This document shows positions 9,339-17,116 of a stretch of 64,000 nucleotides of DNA, one piece after another. The notes under the pieces were generated by a model. That model had not been told where the DNA came from and made no database searches. It saw only the letters and a program-made list of their open reading frames with translations. A program made the position numbers and the translations under genes. The stretch comes from Archangium lipolyticum (lineage in GTDB: Bacteria; Myxococcota; Myxococcia; Myxococcales; Myxococcaceae). Within the stretch, counting starts at the first letter, position 1. Every line of letters starts with the position of its first letter. Location: positions 905,276 to 969,275 of the forward strand of contig NZ_JANKBZ010000001.1 of NCBI RefSeq assembly GCF_024623785.1, given 5' to 3'.

Positions 9339-9902
9339 ATGAGCACCACCGAGAAGGCCCCACCGAGGCACTGCGCCCAGGGTTTGCCAATGTCTGTGAC
9401 CCCTTCGCCGTCGCCCGTGACGACCCCTCGCGTCCGTGCGGCGCGGGCGGCGCGGTCCGGGGTGGTCTTCATCGCCTCTCTCGTCTTCGCGCTCGCGCTG
9501 TCGGCGCTCCCAGCCCATGCGCAGCAACATGCTCCCACTGAGGCAAAGACCATGAAGATTCGACTGACGGTTGGAGAGAAGGTCCTGACGGCCACCCTGC
9601 GCGACAACGAGACCACTCGCGACTTCGTATCCCTGCTGCCACTGACCCTGACCCTCGAGGACTACGCGGCAACCGAGAAGATCAGCGACCTGCCGAGGAG
9701 GCTGTCCACGAAGGGCACGCCGCCAGGCACCGATGCCTCGGCCGGAGACATCACCTACTACGCCCCCTGGGGGAATCTGGCCCTGTTCTACAGGGACTCC
9801 GGCCATGCGAACGGGCTCGTCACGCTCGGGAAGCTCGACGGTGGCGTCGAAGCCCTGAGGGAGCCCGGTCCGCTGAAGGCGAGGATCGAGCTCGTCAAGT
9901 AG
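9339..9902 (+). CDS. Cyclophilin-like fold protein, exported
   Basis: A 187-residue protein whose core from about residue 73 (MKIRLTVGEKVLTATLRDN) to the C-terminus is a cyclophilin-like domain of the small PF18050 type. Features are NETTRDFVSLLPLTLTLEDY and GDITYYAPWGNLALFYRD. The N-terminus has a hydrophobic segment (VVFIASLVFALALSALPAHA) that looks like a signal peptide, preceded by an unusually long 40-residue n-region. A second in-frame ATG at 9390 would shorten that region. This family is often next to aldo/keto reductases, cupins and ABM proteins, as here. Function unknown; not a prolyl isomerase by motif. Confidence 0.78.
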   Translation: MSTTEKAPPRHCAQGLPMSVTPSPSPVTTPRVRAARAARSGVVFIASLVFALALSALPAHAQQHAPTEAKTMKIRLTVGEKVLTATLRDNETTRDFVSLLPLTLTLEDYAATEKISDLPRRLSTKGTPPGTDASAGDITYYAPWGNLALFYRDSGHANGLVTLGKLDGGVEALREPGPLKARIELVK

Positions 9903-10064
9903 GTGAGCAGTTCCTTCGCGGTCGGCGCGCCGGTCGGCACTGCAGGAAGAGGACGATGAGGGCCCAGGCGCTCAACCAGGGACGTGACCACATACCTGAC
10001 GGACGTGAGTCAACACGAGGGGTGGATACGCCGCACCTCCGATGGACGGTGACCCCAGCGGGGA

Positions 10065-10153
10065 AAACAAAAAGGGCCGGCCACTTACGTGACCGGCCCT
10101 TCTCTTTGGAGCCGACACCCGGATTTGAACCGGGGACCTACTGATTACGAATC
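10065..10153. repeat. Left attachment-site-like copy of the tRNA-Thr 3' region
   Basis: Contains the terminator hairpin and the tRNA-Thr 3' part (CCA end, T arm, variable region, half of the anticodon arm) read on the minus strand. Identity with 13813-13901 stops exactly after GATTACGAATC, inside the anticodon stem-loop. The D arm and 5' acceptor strand are missing, so this copy cannot make a tRNA. Confidence 0.88.
10068..10102 (-). terminator. Duplicated tRNA-Thr terminator
   Basis: Inverted repeat AGGGCCGGCCAC / GTGACCGGCCCT with a 4-base loop; on the minus strand it is followed by a T-rich run. It is the left-hand duplicate of the working terminator at 13816-13850 and would also block reading into the island from the right or out of it leftward. 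Confidence 0.65.
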
Positions 10154-10469
10154 GGAGCTGGGCAGGGGCAGCCCCAGGCTCTTCTCTCTGAAAATGGCCC
10201 GTTCTGGCCGCCTCTGGCACGCCCCGAGTGGGGGAAAAGTGGGGGAGAAAATCTCCGTGGATCCCCCACCCCACCACGCCTGCGGACCAGCAGCTGGCAC
10301 GGGGCACCACCCCGACACGGGCCGCTCCATGTGAGAGCACCTCGCCTACCAGGGAGTACATCCCCGATGTTCCCTCAGGCCGAACTGCTGATCGTCGTGG
10401 AGATCACTGCGGCTCTGGGTACCTCAGGGAGGTATGCTCCTGCTCCCATTAAGAGCAAGAGGGGGGCGC
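10154..10469. other. Island left end, no gene recognised
   Basis: About 315 bases between the attachment-like repeat and the LRAT gene. It contains a G-rich direct repeat (GTGGGGGAAAA / GTGGGGGAGAAAA) near 10228 and no frame with convincing homology. An integrase gene often sits next to an att site, but no recombinase motif is visible on either strand. Confidence 0.4.
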
Positions 10470-11306
10470 ATGCGTCGAGGCGATCACATCAAGGTGAACC
10501 GCGGCATCTACAGCCACCACGGCATCCTCGTTGGAGCCAACGAGGTCATTCACTACACGGGCGAACTCGCCTCAAAAGAGAACGCCGTGGTTCGATTGGA
10601 CCCACTCGATCGATTTCTCAGCGGCGGAACACCGGAGCTCGTCCAGTACGGAATGTGCCTCTCCGATGACGAGGTGGTCTGTCGCGCCAGGAGCCGGATG
10701 GGCGAGAACCTCTACGACCTCTTCGAGAACAACTGCGAGCACTTCGCCCGCTGGTGTAAGACCGGCGAGCGCCAGAGCGAACAGGTCCGAGATGCGACGT
10801 CGAGCACCGCGGGAACCGTTGGTGTCGGAGCAGCCGCCGCGGGCTCGGTGGGAGTCGTCTCCGCGACGGGTGTTGTCGCTGGCCTGAGCGGTGCGGGAAT
10901 CATGTCGGGTCTGGGCGCGGTGGGAGGAGCTGTCGGAGCTGGAGCTATCGGTGGGCTGGGCGTGCTCGCAGCCGCACCTATCGCCGTGACGAGCATTGCC
11001 ATGAATCAGGTCCTCCGGGATGACCCATCGCTTCCGGAGGACGAACGAGAGGCGCGCAAAACGGGACGGACAGCCACTGTTATCGGAGGAGTAACAGGTG
11101 TCGGGGGTTCCGTTGCCGCCATCTCGGTCGCGGGCACAGTGAGTGGGCTCAGCGCGGCTGGCATTACCTCCGGGCTCGCGGCCATTGGCGGAACTGTGGG
11201 TGGAGGAATGGTGGCCGGCGTCGCCGTGACGGTTGCTGCGCCTGCCGCCGCAGCAGCCGCTATTGGCTACGGAGCCTATCGGTTCATCAAGTGGCTCAAG
11301 GACTGA
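10470..11306 (+). CDS. LRAT-domain (NlpC/P60-like) protein with duplicated glycine-rich membrane module
   Basis: A 278-residue protein starting at the ATG that follows GAGGGGGG. The first 110 residues form an LRAT-type papain-like domain: GDHIKVNRGIYSHHGILVG with the catalytic His at 16/17, and NNCEHFARWCKTG with nucleophile Cys89. The remainder holds two related glycine/alanine-rich hydrophobic modules (around residues 118-175 and 205-272) separated by a charged linker DDPSLPEDEREARKTGR, and ends with a basic tail. LRAT enzymes act as acyltransferases, lipases or proteases at membranes. Being cargo of a toxin island, it could be a membrane-targeted effector or a factor that modifies the neighbouring lipoprotein; this is inference. 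Confidence 0.8.
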   Translation: MRRGDHIKVNRGIYSHHGILVGANEVIHYTGELASKENAVVRLDPLDRFLSGGTPELVQYGMCLSDDEVVCRARSRMGENLYDLFENNCEHFARWCKTGERQSEQVRDATSSTAGTVGVGAAAAGSVGVVSATGVVAGLSGAGIMSGLGAVGGAVGAGAIGGLGVLAAAPIAVTSIAMNQVLRDDPSLPEDEREARKTGRTATVIGGVTGVGGSVAAISVAGTVSGLSAAGITSGLAAIGGTVGGGMVAGVAVTVAAPAAAAAAIGYGAYRFIKWLKD

Positions 11307-11606
11307 ACCGGGACGCCCCCAGGCGAGGTGTACGCTGTCGCGAAGTTCCCGGGGTACTCCAACGAACCCTGGGCTTCGTCGCCGTTTTGGGGACCCTGAT
11401 GCATGGGCTCAAGACCACAGTCGGAAGTCCAGGAGATCCGGCGCGCCGGCCTGAGAGCCACTCAGGCGCAGAGCGCCGCGAAGTCACGAAACCCGGGTGA
11501 ACCATTCTCCCGCGACGAACGGGGCCTCGAGCACCGCCGCCAGTCGGGCATCTTCGCGCCGCCGATCCCCTACCCTCTCCATCTTCCGAAATCCAAGGGC
11601 TGGACA
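11307..11606. other. Toxin leader region with a possible coding remnant
   Basis: Three hundred bases upstream of the toxin start. In the frame that continues past the LRAT stop, 11307-11399 reads TGTPPGEVYAVAKFPGYSN and then EPWASSPFWGP before TGA, which looks like a genuine protein C-terminus with no start of its own. The rest up to the toxin ATG shows no clear gene; a promoter for the toxin may lie here, but I see no strong boxes. Confidence 0.3.
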
Positions 11607-13136
11607 ATGCTCGCTGACTTGCCCCAGGCCCGGTGGACGGGCCTGCTGCTCGCCCTGGCCCTGCTGTCCACCGGCTGCACGTCACTGACACTACCGCCCG
11701 GCATGAGAACGGGCCTGCGCTACACGCCACACGAGCCTGTCCCGCCCGTGTCGGTGGCGAGGCCTGGCGTCGAGGCCCCAGACGCCCTCCCCACCCCGCC
11801 CGAGCCCGAGGCACCGCAGCGGCTACACCGGCGCCGGGCCTCCCGTGTGGAGGTAACGGCGGTGAGCCCGGACAGCGCGGAGAGGGAGGTGCAGCAGAAG
11901 GCCCTCGCGGCCCAGTTGGCATTTCGCGGTGCCGTTCTCGACGTGTCGGGCTCCACCCGCCGCATTTCCAGCGAACTCGCCCGGCTCAAGGTCAGTGGCC
12001 GGGGCCTCGCCAGCGCAAACGATGTCTTCCTCCGCTATGCCGACTACGGCACCGAGCAACTGCGGTGGATTGACGCCCAGCTCGCCGCCGCCACCCGGCT
12101 GGCCAACGCCGCTTCGCAGGTGGAGGACCCGGACATGCAGCTCGCCCTGCTGCGCGTGGCCGGTCCACGGCTGGAAGCCACCATGGTGGGCTCGCTCCTG
12201 CTCGCCGTCTGGCTCGACTTCCTCAACCTCGCAGATGTCGCGCTCAGACAGCACCTCTACCCCGTGGAGACGCTCTTCGCGGACATGGAGCGCAGGCAGG
12301 AGCTGCTCGCGCCCACCATGACGGCGCTCTCCTCCCGGGAGCACGAGCTGGTGGAGGCCGCGGCGCAAGACGTGCCCCCGCTGGCAGGCCACCTCACGGA
12401 GGAATTCGTGGCCACCGTGGAGAGAATGCGCGTGGCGGCGGAGAACCTCCAGAAGGTGCTGGTGCTCAAGGAAACCATCGAGACTGTCACGATGCTCTCG
12501 ACGATGAGGTTCTCACTGCCCCCGGTGCCTCCGTCCGCTCCCGCCCTGCTCGGCATCGGCCTGGCGGTAGGCGGCGACGGCGTGATGATGGGCACGCGCA
12601 TTGTCGTGTCCGCCGAGTGGGTGGAGTGGGTGCGCCAGTTGGTGCGTGCGGGCGTCCTCTCCCTGCCCGTCGTCAGCGCCGCCGTACGGATTCAGGCGGG
12701 CCAGGTGATGCTGGCGCAGGCGCACGGCGAGCTGCCGCGGGGCGTGCGCGAAGCGCTGGGCGATGGGCCCGAGGTGGGGGCCATGCACGGGACGGGCAAG
12801 GCAGGAGCCGGAATGGCAGAGCCGCCGCGGCACCACGTCATGCCCAAGGAGTTCCGCGAGTGGTTCGAGAAGCGCGGCTTCACCGGCGAGATGGACATCG
12901 ACGAGTTCTGCGTCAGGCTGGAGCAGGCGCATCACGAGGCCATTCACGGTGGTGGCGACTGGAAGCTGGGTCGCACATGGCCCGGCGAATGGAACCAGAT
13001 GATCATGGAGGTGTTGGGAAGAGCCGAGTCCAGAGCGGGCCGGATGTTGACGCGGAACGAGATCCTGAAGATCGTCGCGGGGCGCATGGAGGCGTACTAC
13101 ATCCCGATGAACTTCATCCCGTGGAAAGGGCCATGA
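11607..13136 (+). CDS. SitA-like polymorphic lipoprotein toxin (DUF2380/TIGR02269-like)
   Basis: A 509-residue lipoprotein. The signal peptide ends in LSTGC (Cys24) followed by Thr, so outer-membrane sorting is expected. A long helical middle (about 90-400) includes hydrophobic stretches. The C-terminal domain from residue about 405 has PPRHHVMPKEFREWFEKRG (His409/410), then EFCVRLEQAHHEAIHGGGDW and a conserved WNQ, an arrangement like HNH/AHH-type nuclease toxins and like the Myxococcus paralogous lipoprotein family TIGR02269/DUF2380. Sit toxins are lipoproteins passed between sibling cells by outer-membrane exchange for kin discrimination. The ORF could begin earlier (11403), but the ATG at 11607 gives the signal peptide. 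Toxicity is inferred. Confidence 0.72.
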   Translation: MLADLPQARWTGLLLALALLSTGCTSLTLPPGMRTGLRYTPHEPVPPVSVARPGVEAPDALPTPPEPEAPQRLHRRRASRVEVTAVSPDSAEREVQQKALAAQLAFRGAVLDVSGSTRRISSELARLKVSGRGLASANDVFLRYADYGTEQLRWIDAQLAAATRLANAASQVEDPDMQLALLRVAGPRLEATMVGSLLLAVWLDFLNLADVALRQHLYPVETLFADMERRQELLAPTMTALSSREHELVEAAAQDVPPLAGHLTEEFVATVERMRVAAENLQKVLVLKETIETVTMLSTMRFSLPPVPPSAPALLGIGLAVGGDGVMMGTRIVVSAEWVEWVRQLVRAGVLSLPVVSAAVRIQAGQVMLAQAHGELPRGVREALGDGPEVGAMHGTGKAGAGMAEPPRHHVMPKEFREWFEKRGFTGEMDIDEFCVRLEQAHHEAIHGGGDWKLGRTWPGEWNQMIMEVLGRAESRAGRMLTRNEILKIVAGRMEAYYIPMNFIPWKGP

Positions 13137-13603
13137 GCGACAGACATCCTTTTCAGGGCAACTGGGTGGCACGCCTGTATGAGCGGGTCCGCGAGCGCGG
13201 TTTCGATTCACTCACGGCGTTCGCCGAGGCGCGCCCCACCGCCTCGCTGGTGGCTCTGGCCAAGGAGCTTGGTCCGGACGACATCGCAGGAGTGCAGGTG
13301 TTCAAAGGACTGGTGGCCGAAGCAGAGCGGCACAATCAGGTCACACGCCTTGTGCGCGGACAACTCGTGCGAGAACTGTGGGCGTGTCTCCCAAGCGGCT
13401 GGCCGGCCGTGCTCGACGACGCAAATCGTTTCGACGTCGCCCATGCACTCGGCGCGTGGGTTGCCTTCACCCCAGAGACCCACAAGGAGCGCGCCGACAA
13501 GGCCGGCGATGCACTCCTCGCTACGCCACCGCCGCCCGGATGGCTCCCCCTCGGACCAGACGACGAGTTGCTGCGCACGCTCCTGCCCGACGAAACAGTC
13601 TAG
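13133..13603 (+). CDS. Putative cognate immunity protein
   Basis: A 156-residue soluble protein without signal peptide or membrane segment, starting in an ATGA overlap with the toxin stop. It is helical and rich in acidic and hydrophobic residues (DSLTAFAEARPTASLVALAK, RFDVAHALGAWVAFTPETHK). In Myxococcus a small cytosolic gene follows directly after each TIGR02269-type lipoprotein (a DUF2379-like paralogous family, from memory), and in Sit systems the downstream gene gives immunity. The assignment is from position and size, not from a recognised fold. Confidence 0.6.
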   Translation: MSDRHPFQGNWVARLYERVRERGFDSLTAFAEARPTASLVALAKELGPDDIAGVQVFKGLVAEAERHNQVTRLVRGQLVRELWACLPSGWPAVLDDANRFDVAHALGAWVAFTPETHKERADKAGDALLATPPPPGWLPLGPDDELLRTLLPDETV

Positions 13604-13690
13604 CCCCAAGGCTTGCCCGTGGTTCCGGAGGAACCGCTGCCTGCCCACCTGCTCGGCCGCGTCCGCGCGGGCCTCAGGCTCCCCAGGTCC

Positions 13691-13766
13691 TTACCAGTAG
13701 ATCTCCCCCCCGACCCAGGTGCCTCTGAACCCGCCTCGACGCTTCGCCTTCACGACATGCTCCCGA
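13691..13766 (-). pseudogene. Possible C-terminal gene remnant
   Basis: On the minus strand an open stretch of about 24 codons reads REHVVKAKRRGGFRG then TWVGGEIYW and a TAA stop. It looks like a real protein end; the TWVGGExxY ending recalls amidohydrolase C-termini. Upstream the frame runs into a run of C residues and loses sense. It sits between the putative immunity gene and the right attachment-like repeat, as decayed genes often do in islands. Confidence 0.2.
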
Positions 13767-13812
13767 GGGGGGGGCTATCGGGCGGCGTTGTCCAACGGCT
13801 TCCCAACAAGGG

Positions 13813-13930
<118 letters not shown>

Positions 13931-13971
13931 ACAAGGACGACGCTTTTTGGCGTCACCGATGTGGGCGCGCG

Positions 13972-13999
13972 AAGTAACACGCCCCTCCAACCACGGCAA
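13972..13999 (-). promoter_or_regulatory. Possible promoter of tRNA-Thr
   Basis: On the minus strand TTGCCG, 16 bases, TTACTT, placing a start about 30-40 bases before the tRNA. Box matches are moderate, so this is a candidate only. Confidence 0.3.
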
Positions 14000-14127
14000 G
14001 CACTTCTTTCATTCCACGTCACTTCGGTCCCCACCCGCCTTCCACGGGCCACACCCACCCCCTTCCCGGCCCAGCCAGAGACCAGGCGAGCAACCGGGCG
14101 GTGACCCCCGGTGAATGACACGCCGCG

Positions 14128-14155
14128 TTGGCTAACTACCTGAAACAACTAAAAC
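14128..14155 (+). promoter_or_regulatory. Possible promoter of the glutamate dehydrogenase gene
   Basis: TTGGCT, 16 bases, TAAAAC in an otherwise GC-poor patch about 110 bases before the start codon. Four of six matches in each sigma70-type box. Confidence 0.3.
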
Positions 14156-14261
14156 TTTGTGCCCAAACAAGCCTGTCCAGCGATTGACCCATGCTGGCTG
14201 CTATGCACATAAGGGCCCCGCCTCTACCCAATCGCCTCAACCCCAAGGAGCGATTTCTCAC

Positions 14262-15812
14262 ATGGCAAGCGAAGAGAACTTCATGCGCGCCCCGGCCCCG
14301 ACGCCGAAGCGCACCGTCTACACGGAAGCGATGGAAATCTTCCATCGCGCCGCGGACCTCATCGGTCTGGACAAGCGCGTGCGCCTCGAGCTCGAGGAGC
14401 CGGACTACGAGCACATCTTCTACGTCACCGCGAAGCTGAAGGATCGCCTGGTGCCGCTCGCTCCCGAGCAGGCCCGGGACTTCGCGGACCTCCAGGTCAC
14501 CCAGGTCCGCAACCCCGAGGGCCTGGAGCGCCTGGCCGACGGGAAGATCATCCTCAACGGCCGCGCCCTGCTCGGCTCGGACGTCTCCATCCGCCGTGGT
14601 CACCTGCGCCTTCCCGACGGCCACGTGTACCAGCTCGTTCCCGGCGAGTCGCAGCGCTTCAAGGCCTACCGCGTCCAGCACAACCAGGCCCGCGGCCCCT
14701 ACAAGGGTGGCATCCGCTATCACCGCGAGGTCTCCCTGGATCTCTTCAAAGCGCTCGCCGCGGAGATGACCTGGAAGACCGCCATCTCCGAGGTCCCCTT
14801 CGGCGGTGGCAAGGGTGGCATCCAGATCGACCCCCGCGCCTACGGCAAGGAGGAGCTGGAGAACATCACCCTGCGCTTCATGTACAAGCTCAAGGGACTC
14901 ATCGGCCCCAACATCGACATCCCCGCTCCCGACGTGGGGACGAATGGGGACATCATGGCCCTCATGTACCGCCAGTACTCGGACGGCGAGCGCGAGCGGC
15001 ACAACCTGCGCGGCATCGTCACCGGCAAGGACGTGCGCATCGGCGGCTCCGAGGGCCGTGCGGCCGCCACCGGCCAGGGCGTGGCCTTCTGCATCGAGGA
15101 CTACTACGCCGAGAAGGGTGAGACCCTCAAGGGCAAGAGCTTCATCCTCCAGGGCTTCGGCAACGTGGGCAGCCACGGCGCCGCCATCCTCCAGAAGATG
15201 GGCGCCCGCCTGCTCGCGGTCAACGACGCCGACGGCACCATCTACAACGGCGACGGCATCGACGTGCCCGCGCTGCTCGCCTACGTCAATGATCCGAAGA
15301 ACCTGCGCCGCAGCGTGCTCGGGTTCCCCGGCGCCCAGAAGATCGACAAGAAGGACTTCTGGGAGGTCCAGGCGGACATCTGCTTCCCGGCGGCCCTCGG
15401 TGGCGAGATCACCGCGGACATCGCCGAGCGTCTCAAGGTGAAGCTGGTGGCCGAGGGCGCCAACGGCCCCACCACCCCCGAGGCCGACCGCGTCCTTCAG
15501 AAGCGCGGCATCGACATGATCCCCGACATCATCGCCAACGCCGGTGGCGTGACGGTGAGCTACTACGAGTGGATCCAGAACAAGCGCATGGAGCGCTGGA
15601 GCGAGGCCGAGGTCAACCAGCGCCTCGAGCACGCGATGAAGCGCAACTACCGCATCATCCGCGACATCTCCCGCAACCAGTCGCGCCGCACGGACTCGCA
15701 TGACAGCCGTCCGTTCTGCATCGGCAAGGAAGTGGATCCGCGCTGCGCCGCGATGATCCTCGCCCTCAAGCGCATCGAGGCCCACTACCTCCTCGAGGGC
15801 TTCTCGCAGTAA
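14262..15812 (+). CDS. Glu/Leu/Phe/Val dehydrogenase, probably NAD-type glutamate dehydrogenase
   Basis: A 516-residue cytosolic enzyme that interconverts glutamate and 2-oxoglutarate plus ammonia. Key motifs are RGPYKGGIRYHREV (substrate-binding Lys), the signature PFGGGKGGIQIDP with the catalytic Lys, PAPDVGTNGD and the Rossmann loop LQGFGNVGSHGA. It is about 90 residues longer than common 420-residue enzymes; the extra N-terminal part (residues 1-150) includes LGSDVSIRRGHLRLPDG. AAGGAG lies 11 bases before the ATG at 14262; an in-frame ATG at 14283 is the alternative. Single-gene unit with its own terminator. Whether it prefers glutamate over leucine or valine cannot be settled by eye. Confidence 0.9.
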   Translation: MASEENFMRAPAPTPKRTVYTEAMEIFHRAADLIGLDKRVRLELEEPDYEHIFYVTAKLKDRLVPLAPEQARDFADLQVTQVRNPEGLERLADGKIILNGRALLGSDVSIRRGHLRLPDGHVYQLVPGESQRFKAYRVQHNQARGPYKGGIRYHREVSLDLFKALAAEMTWKTAISEVPFGGGKGGIQIDPRAYGKEELENITLRFMYKLKGLIGPNIDIPAPDVGTNGDIMALMYRQYSDGERERHNLRGIVTGKDVRIGGSEGRAAATGQGVAFCIEDYYAEKGETLKGKSFILQGFGNVGSHGAAILQKMGARLLAVNDADGTIYNGDGIDVPALLAYVNDPKNLRRSVLGFPGAQKIDKKDFWEVQADICFPAALGGEITADIAERLKVKLVAEGANGPTTPEADRVLQKRGIDMIPDIIANAGGVTVSYYEWIQNKRMERWSEAEVNQRLEHAMKRNYRIIRDISRNQSRRTDSHDSRPFCIGKEVDPRCAAMILALKRIEAHYLLEGFSQ

Positions 15813-15836
15813 CTCCCGGTCAGCGCCGGAAGCACG

Positions 15837-15869
15837 AAGGGCACGGCTGCTCCTGGCGGCCGTGCCCTT
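15837..15869 (+). terminator. Terminator of the glutamate dehydrogenase gene
   Basis: Perfect 11-base stem AAGGGCACGGC / GCCGTGCCCTT with an 11-base loop and a short T run, 25 bases after the stop codon. It also serves the converging PilZ gene poorly, as the T run is only on the plus strand. Confidence 0.8.
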
Positions 15870-15898
15870 TCGCTTTCGCACCGCCCTCCCCCACCGCC

Positions 15899-16261
15899 TC
15901 AGTGCATGACGCGCTCGCGCGCCACCAGCAGCAGCGGTGCGTCCTCCTGCACCTCGTACGCGACGATCCTCAGCCCCACGCCCCGGGTGTTCCCCTCGCG
16001 TCCGTCCTTGCGCCCGTACGCCAGCGCCACCTGGTAGCGCACCTCGCACAGGCACGTGATCTCCGTGCCGTCCTCGCCCGCGAACGTCACCTTCACCCGC
16101 TCGCCCAGCGACAGTTGCTCCCGCGTCTCCACGAACATGCCCTGGGCGCTGATGTTGCGTCCGATGCCTCGGCTCAATCCCCCCTCCGTGGAGAGGTAGA
16201 TGGTGAAGACCTTGTCGAACCGCAGGTGCGTGCGCCGCTCTCGGACCTGAACTTCCGCCAA
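15899..16261 (-). CDS. PilZ-domain protein
   Basis: A 120-residue single-domain protein. RERRTHLRF contains the RxxxR cyclic-di-GMP contact (Arg10, Arg14) and GIGRNISAQGMFVET holds the (D/N)xSxxG motif, so binding to c-di-GMP is likely. Start is a TTG with GGAGG 7 bases upstream. Myxobacteria have many short PilZ proteins that modulate motility and exopolysaccharide; the partner of this one is not evident from the neighbours. Confidence 0.85.
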   Translation of the reverse strand: MAEVQVRERRTHLRFDKVFTIYLSTEGGLSRGIGRNISAQGMFVETREQLSLGERVKVTFAGEDGTEITCLCEVRYQVALAYGRKDGREGNTRGVGLRIVAYEVQEDAPLLLVARERVMH

Positions 16262-16441
16262 AGGGTGCCTCCGGGTAGGTGGACGGTGACGCAGAAACTA
16301 CATGGTGCGGACATGTAGGCAAATTATCCACCACGCCATACCACCACGTACCGCTACGTACCCGCATCCGAAGTGCCCGGAGACGTGACGGGGTGGCACC
16401 ATCGGCCCCGTCCCTACCCCTCCATCAGGAGCATCCCCCTC

Positions 16442-17107
16442 GTGAGAAGACTCTTCCTGGCCGCCCTCCTCCTTGTGCCCGCGCTCGCCCTGGCGGACGT
16501 GGATGCGCGCTTCGCCCGCCTGAGAGATCAGGCCGAGCCCCTGGGCAGCCTCACGTCCTTCCTGGAGAAGTACATCGGCGAGTGCTCCAGCATGTTCTCC
16601 GGCCCCAACTGCCGGGCCAGCTCCGAGGAGTTTCGCGGGAAATACGAAGGCAAGAAGCTCTACATGATCATCGGAGAGGAGGCGGCGACCATGCTCAGCC
16701 CGGGGCCGTACCAGCCCGGCTCGGGCAACTACACCATCCAGGTCGTCCCCTACTTCCCCGGGGGCTCCTACGCCCTCACCCAGGGCCTGCCCACGCAGAC
16801 GGACGCGGACGGCAACCCGCTGCTGCCGCTCATCCGCATCGCCGGCACCACCCCCGAGGGGTGGACGGCCATGGACTTCATGCGCCTCTTCTCCTCGCGG
16901 CAGGTGCGCGCCCAGCTCATCTTCACGCCGCAAGGGGTGTGGAGCCTGCCGCGCAAGCGGGGGGTGGGGAAGACGACCGGAGTGGCCGCCCGCCTGGAGG
17001 CCATCCTCCTCACGCACGCGCGCACCGGCGACACGCTCGGCCTGTGGTTCGCCGAGGAGCCGCCCGCCGCCACCGGGGGCGCGAAGAAGCCCGCCAGGAA
17101 GAAGTAG
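16442..17107 (+). CDS. Exported protein of unknown function
   Basis: A 221-residue protein starting at GTG with AGGAG 10 bases upstream; a signal peptide ends at ALALA-DV. The mature part has two close Cys residues (GECSSMFSGPNCRAS) that could form a disulfide, then beta-rich segments (GSGNYTIQVVPYFPGG, RAQLIFTPQGVWSLPRKR) and a Lys-rich tail. I recognise no enzyme motif; it resembles myxobacterial conserved hypothetical proteins. It converges on the HtrA gene with a gap of 9 bases. Confidence 0.7.
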   Translation: MRRLFLAALLLVPALALADVDARFARLRDQAEPLGSLTSFLEKYIGECSSMFSGPNCRASSEEFRGKYEGKKLYMIIGEEAATMLSPGPYQPGSGNYTIQVVPYFPGGSYALTQGLPTQTDADGNPLLPLIRIAGTTPEGWTAMDFMRLFSSRQVRAQLIFTPQGVWSLPRKRGVGKTTGVAARLEAILLTHARTGDTLGLWFAEEPPAATGGAKKPARKK

Positions 17108-17116
17108 CCGGGGGGC

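Noticed and set aside
9972..10361. Minus-strand open frame across the left attachment-like repeat as an integrase end
   Set aside because: Its sequence is largely a translation of the tRNA and terminator; no recombinase motif (R..HxxR..Y) is present.
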